A DNA stretch of 31,030 nucleotides from Lingula anatina (taxonomy: Eukaryota; Brachiopoda; Lingulata; Lingulida; Lingulidae): positions 813,561-844,590 of the forward strand of contig NW_019775835.1 of the NCBI RefSeq assembly GCF_001039355.2, written 5' to 3'. The translations under genes and the position numbers were made by a program. Positions 1 through 10,726 of the stretch are shown piece by piece. Within the stretch, counting starts at the first letter, position 1; each line of letters starts with the position of its first letter. The notes beneath the pieces were generated by a model, which ran no database searches, was not told where the DNA came from, and saw nothing but the letters and a program-made list of their open reading frames with translations.

Positions 1-1113
1 CAGTTTCAAGTCATACCCTGCAACCTGGCACAGATAAGGTGCAAAATGTAGAGTTCACTTTATTCCATTTATTGTGAGGTTCATATATTACTCTGAAGTA
101 AATATATTGTTTACTGCATATATTCATGTACAACAGTTTACTGGCACCTTTATTACACATGTTTTGGTTGTAAAATATTTTAATTATTTAATTAAAATTA
201 AAAAAAAATTGCAATACACTCCATAAAACTTTTGAGACAAAACCCTAAAATGCCTCTCGTCATTTAAAAATTGAATCCCATAAAACTTTTTTCATAACAT
301 GCATTCGAAGGACCATTTCACTTTTGTTAAGCAAAAGGTCGAGGTTAGATAACTTTAATCAGGGGTAATCCTAGAGAGGGGTGAGAAACGTCCATTGTTC
401 TCGTCAGCGAGGCTGGCTTTTTTCAGGGTATGTACGCACAGACAGAAAACTAAGTATTGTGGGAACGTTACTAATGAAGCCACTGGTAGTACTAGTAGAT
501 ATCAGCCTGTAGTCTTGAACAAGCGCCTCGATGACGAGTGAACAGTTGTCAAAAACAAAAGACCCAGGTGTGGTAGTTCAACTACTGTTCATGCGTGCCG
601 CAACCACCGAGCCTAATTGCTCCTCAAGGTCACAAAACGATATCCGGTACTGACGGCCAGGCTCATCTTAATCATATAAGTAGCGCGTTTCCACCCCCTG
701 CTTTAATGACATAACAATGCACTTTGGACGGCAGGTGCAATAAGTGGATTGACTTTGATAATAGCCAAAGAATAAAAACATTTGAATTATTATTGATATT
801 TCACACAATTACCTTACCTCTTAACTTATTTAGAGGCGACGAGAAGGGCCGCAATCTCATGCACTTTCTAATTAGCGATGCCATCGCCATCGTTTCGTTG
901 CTGACGGCCAATGCACTTTTAGTTTTTCTTCAAAGAGACTCCATTTACAAAAGAGTTCCACTTCCGCTTGGACAGAAAATGTGGAAGTGAAAAATGTTCA
1001 GTTAAAGTTATCTGTTTCAAAGCCCCCGAGTTTGCCCTTAGCTGAAAACTAAGACGCCAGGAAAAGGTTTTCTATTATTTTTACCTTTGTACAATTTAAC
1101 TTTATCGATCCAG
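1..1113. other. 5' flank of the PHETA gene, no gene seen
   Basis: AT-rich sequence with no supported coding region. A reading frame from 724 to 990 starts only at a TTG, resembles no family I know, and is not accepted. The stretch from about 360 to 1113 is less AT-rich than the first 300 bases and probably holds the promoter and 5' leader of the PH-domain gene, but no TATA box or initiator can be fixed with confidence. Confidence 0.5.
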
Positions 1114-1965
1114 ATGCGACTCAACGAAAGGAATTTAGTGTCATATGCGACCTGTAACTCGCCTGTTGATAAGGAAGGATATTTGATGAAGAAAGGAGAA
1201 ATCAACAAAGGGTTTCAGAAACGATGGTTTGTGCTAAAAGGCAACCTACTATTTTATTTTGAGAAGAAAGGAGACCGAGAACCTGTCGGTTTAATTATTC
1301 TTGAAGGCTGTACAGTTGAATTATCTCCAGAATTTTCGGACACGTTTACCTTCGGTATTTCTTTCCAAGGCCCAGGTTGCAGGACTTACGTGCTACAGGC
1401 AGAGAGTCAGGAAGAGATGGAGAGTTGGATGAAAGCAATCACAAGTGCAGGGTATGAATACATGAAACTGATGGTGGCTGAACTAAACAGACAGCTGGAA
1501 GAATTAAATAGGATTCCAGATGCTTCGTCTTTAGAGGTGATACCTAAACGCTCGTCAGCTCCTGCAGTGGCTGTCGGCTCGCTAATAGATTTTGGTGGAG
1601 AAAATAACCAAGCAGCAGCATCAAACTATGAAACTGCATCAGCTAAAAGGTTTAATCCGTTCAATCAAGAGTTATCCCCAGTGGATGAATTTGGTGCACG
1701 ACCTTTTAACCCAGCCTCGGAATTTTTGTCCAAGTCAAAAGACAGGTCTGATTCAGCTCCCATTGCCCCACCTAGAAAACCCAGAGCTGTGACTACAAGT
1801 GAGTTCCATGTACCAATGCCACTGACGAGTAACGACATAAGCAGGCCAAAGACTGATGTTTATTTAAAACGACCCAGAACATTCTTGGAAATGCATGAAG
1901 AATTTGGAAGACAAATTCAATCACGAATACACAGATCAATGCATTCTTCAGCTAGTGGTAGTTAA
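1114..1965 (+). CDS. PHETA1: Sesquipedalian (PHETA1/2, IPIP27) PH-domain endocytic adaptor
   Basis: Single-exon gene of 283 residues. The ATG at 1114 is chosen because it gives MRLNERNLVSYATC, the N-terminus typical of Sesquipedalians; nine codons upstream only a TTG is available. A PH domain spans about residues 18-112 (GYLMKKG, KRWFVLKGNLLFYFE, helix with W105). A short coiled coil follows at about 113-133. The low-complexity tail holds an acidic LIDF motif (157-160), an NPF tripeptide (181-183), a proline/arginine patch PPRKPR (219-224) and a C-terminal F&H motif with F257 and H261 (FLEMHEEFGRQI). In vertebrates this family acts on early and recycling endosomes, uses the F&H motif to bind the phosphatases OCRL1 and INPP5B, and supports endosome-to-TGN sorting. 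This single copy looks like the pre-duplication orthologue of PHETA1 and PHETA2. The tail motifs other than F&H are seen here but functionally inferred. Confidence 0.95.
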   Translation: MRLNERNLVSYATCNSPVDKEGYLMKKGEINKGFQKRWFVLKGNLLFYFEKKGDREPVGLIILEGCTVELSPEFSDTFTFGISFQGPGCRTYVLQAESQEEMESWMKAITSAGYEYMKLMVAELNRQLEELNRIPDASSLEVIPKRSSAPAVAVGSLIDFGGENNQAAASNYETASAKRFNPFNQELSPVDEFGARPFNPASEFLSKSKDRSDSAPIAPPRKPRAVTTSEFHVPMPLTSNDISRPKTDVYLKRPRTFLEMHEEFGRQIQSRIHRSMHSSASGS

Positions 1966-3340
1966 ATCAAGTAAAAGAAACATAACCAATTGATAAGTTA
2001 TAGTTTGTGTTTTTCATTAAATATCTCTGGCAAGTTCTCTGCATGTGACTTTACATATCTGAAGGCACAACCTTATCTGCACCTATCATCATTGCTATTG
2101 TCACCATGCACTTTTTACTGCAAACAGTAAATGGATAACAGTGTGACTTATTATCCTCCTCCAACTTACTGGAGTAAATCATACCAACAAACTACAGATC
2201 CAATTTTAATAGCAGCTTCATTGACCAATTTTTTCTCAATTTTATACAGTATATTATTATTATCTTTATTTTTTGTAAATTTTTCATTTTTTCACACATA
2301 CAGTAGGTACTTTTAAGGTGTGACTTAAAACTTCCATTGGACTGCTAGTTGGATTTTCTGAATATCCAGGGTAACAGAAGTACATCATTTAAAAAATTGC
2401 AGGTACATTTTATCATGCTGTTAAGTGTTATGTAATATAATAATAAAATTGACCAAAAATAAATCTTGTGCGCGTTCAGTTAACACCATATATATAGAAA
2501 GTCTAACAAAATATAAAGACCCCAAAAAAATATTTGTCAAAGATTTTATAAAATAAAAAGCAAATGTTGCTTTTTTGAAAAATAGATTGCTATTCATTTT
2601 AGAGACTGTAAACCCGTTTAATTAATATCAATTAAGAATTTGATCAGTAAAATTAGTCATGGGCCGAACAGGATGGGCCCTGACTAAATGACTGGTCACT
2701 ATCATTGTTATCCCAGCAAAAGTCTTATCTGGTGCTCCTGAAAAAATTTAATTAACAATTTATTCTATATACTGTATTCTTTGGGCATGAAAAGACAGGT
2801 ATTCGAAATGATACGAAATGATATTTATAGTTAGTGTAAAGAGTTATAAAAGAGAAATTATGTATCATCTAACATTTAGTTCTACAACAATGCTTAAATT
2901 ACAATTTTATACATTTTCCCGAAAATAAAGACAACTCGTTGCACGTTAGCAATAACCATCCCATGTTTTCAAATTAGTTTGTCTCGGTTAAGTTTTTTCG
3001 GTGCACCTTTTCTTAGCAACATATATAAGGACCTGCATACTTTGGGGAGGGGGGGGGATACGTACGTGAGTGCGTTAATTTTAAAGGCGCCTCAGTCATG
3101 ATTGAAAACAGACAGCTGAACCAAGACTGACCGGATAATAATCAGCCCTGGTGGAGAGTTTGAAAACTATACTTGACCCAGTTAAAATATTTCAGACATG
3201 CAATGCGATTAGCAGCTGGAAGAGAGCAGGGTCTCAGTCCGCTGGGGTTTGCCTCCTTTTGTGCTCCACCAACACTGGAAAAAAATTAAGAGTTTTTTCA
3301 ACCTTGAGCATTGAAAATATTTCGTTTTAGTTTGTTTGAG
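1966..3340. other. Intergenic region between PHETA and the C8orf76 orthologue
   Basis: This holds the probable PHETA 3' UTR (to about 2480) and then AT-rich sequence with no coding signal. A TATA-like element ATATATAAGG lies at 3021-3030, followed by an interrupted G run (3044-3057). It is about 310 bases before the ATG at 3341 and could be the promoter of the next gene if the 5' leader is long or spliced. That is a weak inference. Confidence 0.4.
2442..2463 (+). terminator. Candidate polyadenylation signals of the PHETA gene
   Basis: Two AATAAA hexamers (2442-2447 and 2458-2463) lie about 480 bases after the PHETA stop codon, followed by AT-rich sequence. They are the first tandem canonical signals downstream, which would give a 3' UTR of roughly 0.5 kb. 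There is no transcript evidence. Confidence 0.45.
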
Positions 3341-6300
3341 ATGGATATTGGAGCAAAGTTTGATGATTCTTTGTTTGAAGTCGCTGACGAGTCAAGACTT
3401 CAAAAAGTGATTGAAGATGAAAAGAATTGCTGTATTCGGGAGCCACTTGTAAGTGTTTATCAGATTATAAATATGTCTCTACCAAATCTTGCATTGTACA
3501 TTGTACAAGGCAGACTGCTTAAAACTACTCATGACACCTGCGTCTTGATTAATACCTACTTCAGATCAGCGGGAAAGATCTACTGAAATACATCTTCCAT
3601 ATGTTTCTCATCATCTCTACTCATTACTTGGGGCTAATTTAAATTATCGGTCTACGTATATCGATCTAACTGTGTGGGGACTCTTGCTGAATGCAATCAG
3701 TTTAACAGATTAACACTAAAGTTCACCCTTCTTCATGAAGGCACTTTCCTGTTGTGCTAGTACTTCAGTATACTGAGTAGTTTTCACTGAGTGCTTATGT
3801 TACCTAGCAGTATTAAGGTGTTCAGTTTTACCTGATGACACTCTACCACCAGGTTACAGTATATAAACCCTCCACTACTCTGCTCACTTCACTTCTACCA
3901 TCCATTGGACACACAAGACAGGAACAGCCTAGTGTGTTGATCTATTCTGCTGTCATCAGATTCTACTGACTACTACATGTACTGTAGTACATATTCTGAG
4001 CACAGCAACAGAGAGGTATTTCTTGGGTTTAGAATAAAAATATTAATAAATGATTAATCTAACTATCTAGTTGTTTTTGATACACTACAGAAACACCTTT
4101 TCCAATGCATTCTTGTAACCACCAGGTTTTCTGTATTTTACTCAACGGCAGGATTGGTGGCATGTTAGTCCGTTAAACATAAAACATACATGTACTATTG
4201 TATGTCCTAGGTTAAACTGACTGGATTCATTGGGAGTCCCCACAGCATTTGGGTGGATCTGTGTAGATCAATAGTTTCAATGGGAATGACCCCTTAAATT
4301 CAGGGGTCTTATCAGTGTCTGGTCAGGATTTTATGGTGATACACACTTTTGAAAATATAATGAAAATATATTTTATCAGTATGATACAGACTTGATGTAA
4401 GTAGGTATTTGCTGACTTATTTAAAAATAAGATGATGATAAGATTTTCAACTTGAACTTGTTTTATATGCAGTGGTTTGTAGATGCAGATCCAGAGGGGT
4501 TGGACAAAGATCAAGAGCAGATGCAGTTGTACAAGTCCCAGGGAGACTGGTTGTATTACAACAAAGACCATGAAGGAGCAGCAAGGAAATACCAACAAGC
4601 CTTAGGTATTACATGGAATAGTGTCTGATGAATTTATGATTGTCAAGTATATCAAAAAATGAACAGCTTGAAAGTTCTTGTGTATAAATTAAAACATTTT
4701 GCAGGTCTGCTGTAGTAATTGTAAATGATGCATTTTGGCAATATCAATTTATTTAATGCCATGCGCATATTTTTATTACTTATACAGGTATACTTTGAAC
4801 ATTGTATGAGTTATGGTTGATTTTGTATTTTGAACTCTATATTTTGTCCTAACATCACCATAAGCCCATGCTTATTTGCCAGTCTAAGTTTGTTATGTTT
4901 CAGAATATAGTAACTTCTGTGTTTTTGTTTGTAAGCACAGACAATGAGCAATTTAAGAGTCTGGACATGGACAACTCTGTACACAACTTATTGTTATTAC
5001 CATTTTGCTTTAATTTTTTTAATTCAATAGGTATCTTGCCTAAGGGCAATGCAACTGTTAAGCGTGACCTCTTAGAGTGTATATCATGTTGTCATATTGC
5101 TTTGGGGCATGAGAATGAAGCTCTGAAGTATGCACACTTGTTGGTAAGTATTCATGTACATGGTTTTACTCACCTTTGATAAGAACAGTGAAAATAAAAT
5201 GTAGCTGCCTAGTGAAACTTTTCTGCTTGTATTTGTATCCCTTCAGCTTTATAACTTTTTATAGTCAGGCATCCAACATTAATAGTGAACAATCATATCA
5301 GTACAAGATTAACACGTACCAAACTTACTTGTGTCCATGCAATTGTGCTTGTCTTTTTCTCTAGAGAGATGAAGGGACCAATTTTGAGCAGCAAACAGTT
5401 ATTTTGAATCTTTTGAAATCAATTCACCATCAGTTTGGAAAAACATCTGGTAATGTATATTATGCAAAACTTAAAAATGATGATTAAAAGCTTTTTCACG
5501 TAGATCTTTATATTGTAGCATTCCATTGGCAGTATATTGTGAGAGATTGGCAACTAAGTTGCCCAGCTATTTATGTAAGAAAATCGACTAAAGGGAGGCC
5601 TCACTGCTCTACAGTTAACTTTGTTTGGAATGTACACTGCATATTGAACCCTAAGATGTAATGCACAGTATGAAAAGGTAATAACCTTTTTTGAACAGTA
5701 CAATTAAGGGCTCTCTCTCTTTAGGTGAACTTATTGTCTTGGAAAAACTCCTGAGTCTTCATCCATACAACCATCATCTTTGGATAGAGTTGGCTGAGGT
5801 CTTCAGAATCAAACAGTCTCAAGAAAGTGAAAGTGAAAGTGACAGTTTAAAATTGGCAGCAGGAAACAAAAATGAGGCATGTGTCTGTCACAACCAGTTC
5901 AACTCAGAAACTGCTGAAAGGAGCATTAGTGAGAGAGGTGCCTCAGACATTACTTCTAATGTTTTGACAGAAACAGTTGGCAGTGGCTTATCATTACAGG
6001 TGGAGGGAAGATGTATACACTGCCCCCTGTGTTTAGGAATTATCATAACAAAAAACAGGTCTGCTACAATGAAAGTCAGCAAAGACATAATTCCAGAAGT
6101 GGCAAAATTTCATAATACAAACTATTGCACAAGCTGTTTTTCTTCTGGTGATCAAGGGATTTGTGAGTGTAAATGTTTTTGTAACCTCACAAAATGTCTG
6201 CTGCCAAGTGTGAAGACTGACCTGGTCATAGCTGTTTGCCTTATCAGAGCCAGGTATGAAACTTGCTATTAGAGAGTTTCAGCATATATAGTGTTAAACA

Positions 6301-7553
6301 TGTATTTTTTGTGGTTGTTCAAATGTGGAGTAGACAGCTTACATGTTTGAGAACAACCAGAGTTTTTAACTGCTCTTTTATAATTTAGGATTTATTGGCT
6401 TAATTTTTTACAACTCATATTTGTAGCAAGATTAATCATTTGAGGAAATACAGTATAAAGCTTCTTTTACATGTGTGAAATGCAGGCTTTTCTCTAAACT
6501 CCTCAATGAAATACAAATATTTCTTACAAAATTATTCTAAATCACTGAATTCTCCACAAATGGTAAAAATAAGTATTAATCTATTTCTCTTATCCTTAAA
6601 ATGATTCTAAGAAATGAATAAGATTATAACTTTTTGTGTGCTTTCAGTACAACTCTTCATACATGTTTTTTTTATTGACGACAGTGCCTACATTTGTAGC
6701 ATGTTGAAGAGAAATTAAATATGTTGTGCAAAATTTCCCAAAACATTGTTGACAATTTTGACAGTGTCTTTACTGACCAAATATTTGAAATACTGGGACT
6801 ATGCTTTAAAAAGTGAGCGGCAACCACTGAGATACTAGATATCTGCAAGTCTCAGCAATAAACCAAGTTAGTGAACTTTCGATTAAAGATGCATCATCTC
6901 ACAAATATATTTCAGATTGCTTTTGCAAAGTGTACAGACCGCTGTTGCCTCATTTGGAAAAGAGAAACACAAGGAACTTTTGGTAGAGGTAATTAATTGT
7001 TGTAGATTTCATGTCTTTTTACCCATCTTTCATAATTAAATTTTATATTTTTACCACCTAGAGATGTTTTCGTTCCTTGTCATTGTGATATTTCCATATA
7101 TTGATTTATTTATTTACCTATATTTCAGATATGTCAGAAATTGAAATCATTAGATGTTTCACAGGAACAAATGGATTATGCAGTGAAAGTAAGACATTTC
7201 TTATTAAACATCAGTTTTTGCCATGATAAACTGAAGAAAAACTGATTTATTACTTGTTTGAAATGAACAGTTTGGAAACTTCTACACAGAACTTTTCAGC
7301 AATTGCCTTTCCTTATTTAACATTTATCTTTTTGCAAAAAAAATTGACTTGAATTTAATGTAAAGAATACTGAAAGGATTTAATTTAACGCTTTTTTGAA
7401 CAGTTCCTAAGCCAGGATGTGTACAAGAAAGAGAAAGAGGAGTGTAAACCCCTAGAAGACAGTAAACAGTCCATTCTGATCTTAGATACAGATCCAATAC
7501 AGTGTGCAAGGGACTTCAACCACACTTGGTTTTTATGGCTCAAACAGAAATGA
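3341..7553 (+). CDS. C8orf76: Orthologue of vertebrate C8orf76, TPR-like protein of unknown function
   Basis: Eight coding exons join in phase to 416 residues: 3341-3448, 4473-4605, 5031-5143, 5365-5449, 5725-6253, 6916-6988, 7129-7188 and 7404-7553 (TGA). All introns are GT-AG. The human protein is about 380 residues and matches in order: an acidic start with FDDSLFE, the block beginning WFVDADPEG with a TPR-like helix pair (GDWLYYNKDHEGAARKYQQAL), the second TPR-like block (KRDLLECISCCHIALG, then EALKYAHLL), the helix EKLLSLHPYNHHLWIELAEVF, and IRARLLLQS. Exon 5 carries a long insert with a serine/glutamate run and a cysteine cluster (residues 243-304) between the TPR-like part and the C-terminal helices. 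No enzyme motif, signal peptide or membrane segment is visible. The family's function is not established to my knowledge. The exon model rests on homology and splice phase. Confidence 0.88.
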
Positions 7554-8509
7554 ACATTGGCAGTCTAGTTTTACTTGAAGTAAATGAGGTGTGGTATTCT
7601 TTGACCTTGTGCTTATTAATACCACTCTAGCAGTTCAGTTATTAGAAGTGTTATAGGGCTCAAACTATGTCAGAAAATGTGTATGATGAAGGCACATTGA
7701 TATGTACTTTCTACACTTTAGTTAAAGTTATTTCTTCCTTCTATTGGACTTAAAGATACTTGGGAATTAACTGTTGAAATTTTAACAGTGATGGATATTT
7801 TTATTGGAAATTTTTATCACTTAATTTGATCTAGTGGTATATTGCCTGATTTACAAGCCAAAAATGTGATATCAATAATATATAAGCTGCTTTGCATAAG
7901 ACTGATTGAAACTGTTATTTTTCGTGTATTCAGATATTGTAAAAATCGGACTCGTACTTCAGTCCATTCTCACATACCCTCACGCATCGTGACTTACCTA
8001 ATCAATATAACAAGATGGTAAGAATTTAAAAAATTTAAATTATTTTTGAGGCAAAACTTGACTAAGAAGTGCTTCTGGTATACCTGCACATTTGAAAATG
8101 TCACAGTGCTTGAAATATCTATTTGCTCATTCATAACTGTCTCAGACAAGGAACTGTTTCTTTGGGAATACTGCCAAACCTGTTTCCATAGATGTGACAT
8201 TTTTTTCTTTTTTTTTTTGGTTTTGATCTTTGATCTTTTTCTCCTTTCATGCGAGGCGTCTTAGCCGGTACTTTGTCAAAAATCAATGGCAAAATGATAA
8301 AAAATTTAGAGTAAATGTAGTCAACTAGTATCTGATTAATGTGTTAGCACAGCCATTAAAGCATCTCCCTTTTTGTAAATGAAATCATTATAAGTTTGCT
8401 GCGTTTAGTTAACCACTTTAGTGTACACAATGTCTTAATCTAAATTGCCAGCCACTTGAGCTAACTCAAGATAATTCCTTGCTCAGGGTTGAGTACAGAC
8501 TAATGGAAT
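7554..8509. other. 3' flank of the C8orf76 orthologue, no gene seen
   Basis: AT-rich sequence after the TGA at 7551-7553. No AATAAA was found close by; a variant ATTAAA at 8355-8360 is the only obvious candidate. Short reading frames on both strands (for example 7994-8264) have no recognisable content. Confidence 0.4.
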
Positions 8510-8559
8510 TAGACTATTTGATAATTTGTAAAAAGAAAATACAATAACTAATTTCTTCA

Positions 8560-9363
8560 TCCATGTGTACTGTGAACTCGTCCTCATACTCTTCATCTCC
8601 TCTCTTCTCATGCAGGTGAGTGTAGAACACTTCCAACCTGTCCTCTAGGTTTTTGGGGAATACTTGGCTTTCCAAAGTCTTTGCTCTTAAAGACGGTCCT
8701 TGCAAGAGGTACTTTAGCTGCAAAAGCTTTACTTGTTGAAGCAGCTCTTGTGCTGTGTGATTTGAAAATATTTATATCTATTCCAGCTTTAAACATGACT
8801 GCCTTAATCCACCTTGAAATTGTATCTTTACTAACAGGTGCATAAGGTCTAGTGTAACTAATAAACAACTGTGAACAGCCAGAATGCCTAAGCAATCTAG
8901 TTCTATCTAAATATTCTGCTAAAGCAGACAACACACAAATTTGACTATTGTCAGCAAAAAAATTCACATGAATAACAGGCTGATTTTTTGATGGCCTAGA
9001 TTGTTTTACAATTTTATCTATAACAAAACTGACACCACCAGGTGATTTGTACATTGAATCTAAATCCATCAAGTGTATAGATTGACATCTTTGTCCTTAC
9101 ACTAAAGCGAGCAGCATGGCCAATTTTAGTGTTAATTCTTTCAATAGTTTCATGTTTTTCAGATAATTCAAAACAATGTTTGTATCCCAGGTTGTCTGAT
9201 ATCTTGGTCGATTGTGAAACACACCTTTTATGAACCTTTTAATAACCAAGCTATTGCCAATATTTGAGTTATCATCCAATTTAACAAATGATGCCAGGGC
9301 AGATCTGGCAGTACAAATGGCACTGTAGTGTAATCCAGTAAGAAAATTCAAAACATGTGACAC
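8560..9363 (-). pseudogene. Tyrosine recombinase fragment of the DIRS-type element
   Basis: Starting near 9363, the core-binding part reads GLHYSAICTARSALASFV, then KRFIKGVFHNRPRY and TTWDTNIVLNYLK, as in Ngaro/DIRS recombinases. The catalytic part has the first arginine box (QRCQSIHL, about 9072-9096), then DTISRWIKAVMFKAGI and the HxxR box within HSTRAAST. The frame is interrupted by a TAA at 9097-9099 just before the first arginine box. Around 8690 the likely reading moves to another frame, where a candidate nucleophile tyrosine follows VF (TAC codon on the minus strand at 8622-8624). The family performs integration by recombination instead of a DDE integrase. The protein is broken and not expected to work. 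Confidence 0.85.
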
Positions 9364-9380
9364 ATTTGATCGAATGGGAT

Positions 9381-9763
9381 CTAGATATTTTGCACTTGTG
9401 TAAGTAATTCACTTTTTGATATAGGTGCCAGATTGTTTGTGTGTGCCCGATCACCATGATTGTATAACAATTTCTTGAGCTTTTCCTGATATGCCTGCTT
9501 CCTGCATGCGTTTCCTGTCACTTTACATGCTATCAGTTTTAGTTTGTTTGCTAGTGAATGTTGATGTCCTTCCTGGTGTGGCAGGCTGAGTATCTTCTTT
9601 GTAGGTGGCAACAACACTGGCTCTGTGCACAACAGATGAAGCACAGTGCTGTGTTGGCCATAAAGGTGCAATGATCAGCACATCTGCCTGCATGGTCCTT
9701 TCGAATTTTCTGCAACACTTTCTGCATCAAACTGAAAGGAGGAAAAGCATAATGTAAGTTACA
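9381..9763 (-). pseudogene. Region between RNase H and recombinase of the DIRS-type element
   Basis: The block YAFPPFSL, typical of the sequence following RNase H in DIRS-order elements, occurs at about 9730-9755 on the minus strand. It continues as MQKVLQKIRKDH and then shifts frame to ADVLIIAPLWP. A further segment (9381-9671) carries LLCTEPVLLPPTKK and KLIACKVTG before ending at a stop at 9381-9383. The recombinase resumes in another frame. At least two frameshifts are therefore needed, and the copy is a relic. Confidence 0.7.
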
Positions 9764-9772
9764 TGACGAGGA

Positions 9773-10021
9773 TTGTTGAAATGCACGATTTCGTGCATTT
9801 ATTGCGATAAACTTGTATTAATGGGTATTTAACCACATATCACTGTATTAACAGCATGTAAGCAGACATGCTTAAGCGCTTAAAAAGCTCAAAACATTGC
9901 AGAAATATTAATTTCATGCAGCTTGTAAATCCGTGTTCACTTTGCTGAGAAACGGCGCAATGAATGACGCTGAGCTGCGCACACATCTCTGTCATGTGGA
10001 GCCTATTACGTCACTAGACGG
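9773..10021. mobile_element. About 250-bp insertion nested in the DIRS-type element
   Basis: The segment separates the RNase H tail (LFASRLNHKTKN) from the YAFPPFSL block and does not read like any part of the element. It is bounded by an imperfect 9-bp direct repeat, TGACGAGGA at 9764-9772 and TGATGAGGA at 10022-10030, as expected for a target-site duplication. Inside are a perfect 10-bp hairpin (9779-9788 with 9791-9800) and the 12-bp palindrome TTAAGCGCTTAA (9872-9883). No convincing terminal inverted repeats or coding region were seen. It could be a small non-autonomous element, or unrelated filler from a rearrangement. Confidence 0.4.
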
Positions 10022-10200
10022 TGATGAGGAATTTTTAGTCTTGTGATTCAACCTTGAAGCAAACAAACCTAATGAAGGCTCACCAAAATACTTGGCCAAT
10101 TTACAAGACACATCTGAATCAAGTGACCATTCTGTCCTGTCATTAAAGGTTCTACTGTGTTTATCTGCTAAAATATTTGTCACACCAGGTGTACGAGTAC
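9992..10200 (-). pseudogene. RNase H C-terminal fragment of the DIRS-type element
   Basis: The minus-strand reading contains TPGVTNILADKHSRT, the classic end of the retroelement RNase H domain (N-x-x-A-D-x-x-S-R). It is followed by WSLDSDV, then FGEPSLGLFASRLNHK, which is characteristic of DIRS-order elements. Upstream it abuts the gag remnant directly, so the reverse-transcriptase domain and most of RNase H are missing. Downstream it is interrupted by the nested insertion. Confidence 0.8.
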
Positions 10201-10726
10201 ACTGCAGGCTGCCTTAAACACTTGGTTTATTTCTGGGCGAATAACTTCCTTTCTCCACTTATGGATATCATGCACAGTTCCAGCCAAAAGTGATACAGAA
10301 TCAGACTGGATTCAAAACGTCTTCAATGTCAGGAAATACTGCATTATTATTCTCTAAAGATTTCAGTAGATTGTCTGCCAGCTGAACCAGGGGAATGATG
10401 CCCTTTTGGATTCCATGTAAAATTCTCTGCAATCTAACATCCCCAGTTTTCGATTCAGTGGAAATAATGTTCCAAATTTCTGGGTTAACCGTAACAGGGC
10501 CCAGCATAAAACAGTTTTCTGGTCTTACTATGTTCTCTGTCATTTCTGTAAAAGTTGAATCTTTCATGCCTTGACTAGCATAGCTGTTGACTTTAACTGC
10601 TAAGAGCAGTTCATCAATGCTAGGAGCCAAATGTTCATCATTAACTAAGCCTTTTCCCAAGTTATCCAGGAAATCTGCCCTGCCTTTTTTAAGTGGTGGC
10701 TTATCATCTTCATCGTTCTCACCCTC
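10190..10726 (-). pseudogene. Gag-like fragment of the DIRS-type element
   Basis: An open stretch runs from after a TAG at 10727-10729 down to a TGA at 10301-10303. It has an acidic lysine-rich start (EGENDEDDKPPLKKGR), then HLAPSIDELLLAV, RPENC, VNPEIW and KGIIPLVQLADNLLKSL, matching the conserved gag-like ORF1 of Ngaro/DIRS elements. After a one-base frameshift near 10303 the homology continues (SVSLLAGTVHDIHKWRKEVI, then FKAACS) to about 10190, where it fuses to the RNase H tail. No zinc knuckle is visible in what remains. Confidence 0.75.

Noticed and set aside
724-990. 88-codon plus-strand reading frame upstream of PHETA
   Set aside because: Starts only at TTG, has no family resemblance, and lies in the probable 5' flank.
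1087-1113. Nine-codon N-terminal extension of the PHETA frame
   Set aside because: It begins at TTG, whereas the ATG at 1114 gives the conserved MxLNER start of the family.
2131-2316. Short hydrophobic reading frame after PHETA
   Set aside because: Lies in the probable 3' UTR. Its phenylalanine and leucine content comes from T-rich DNA.
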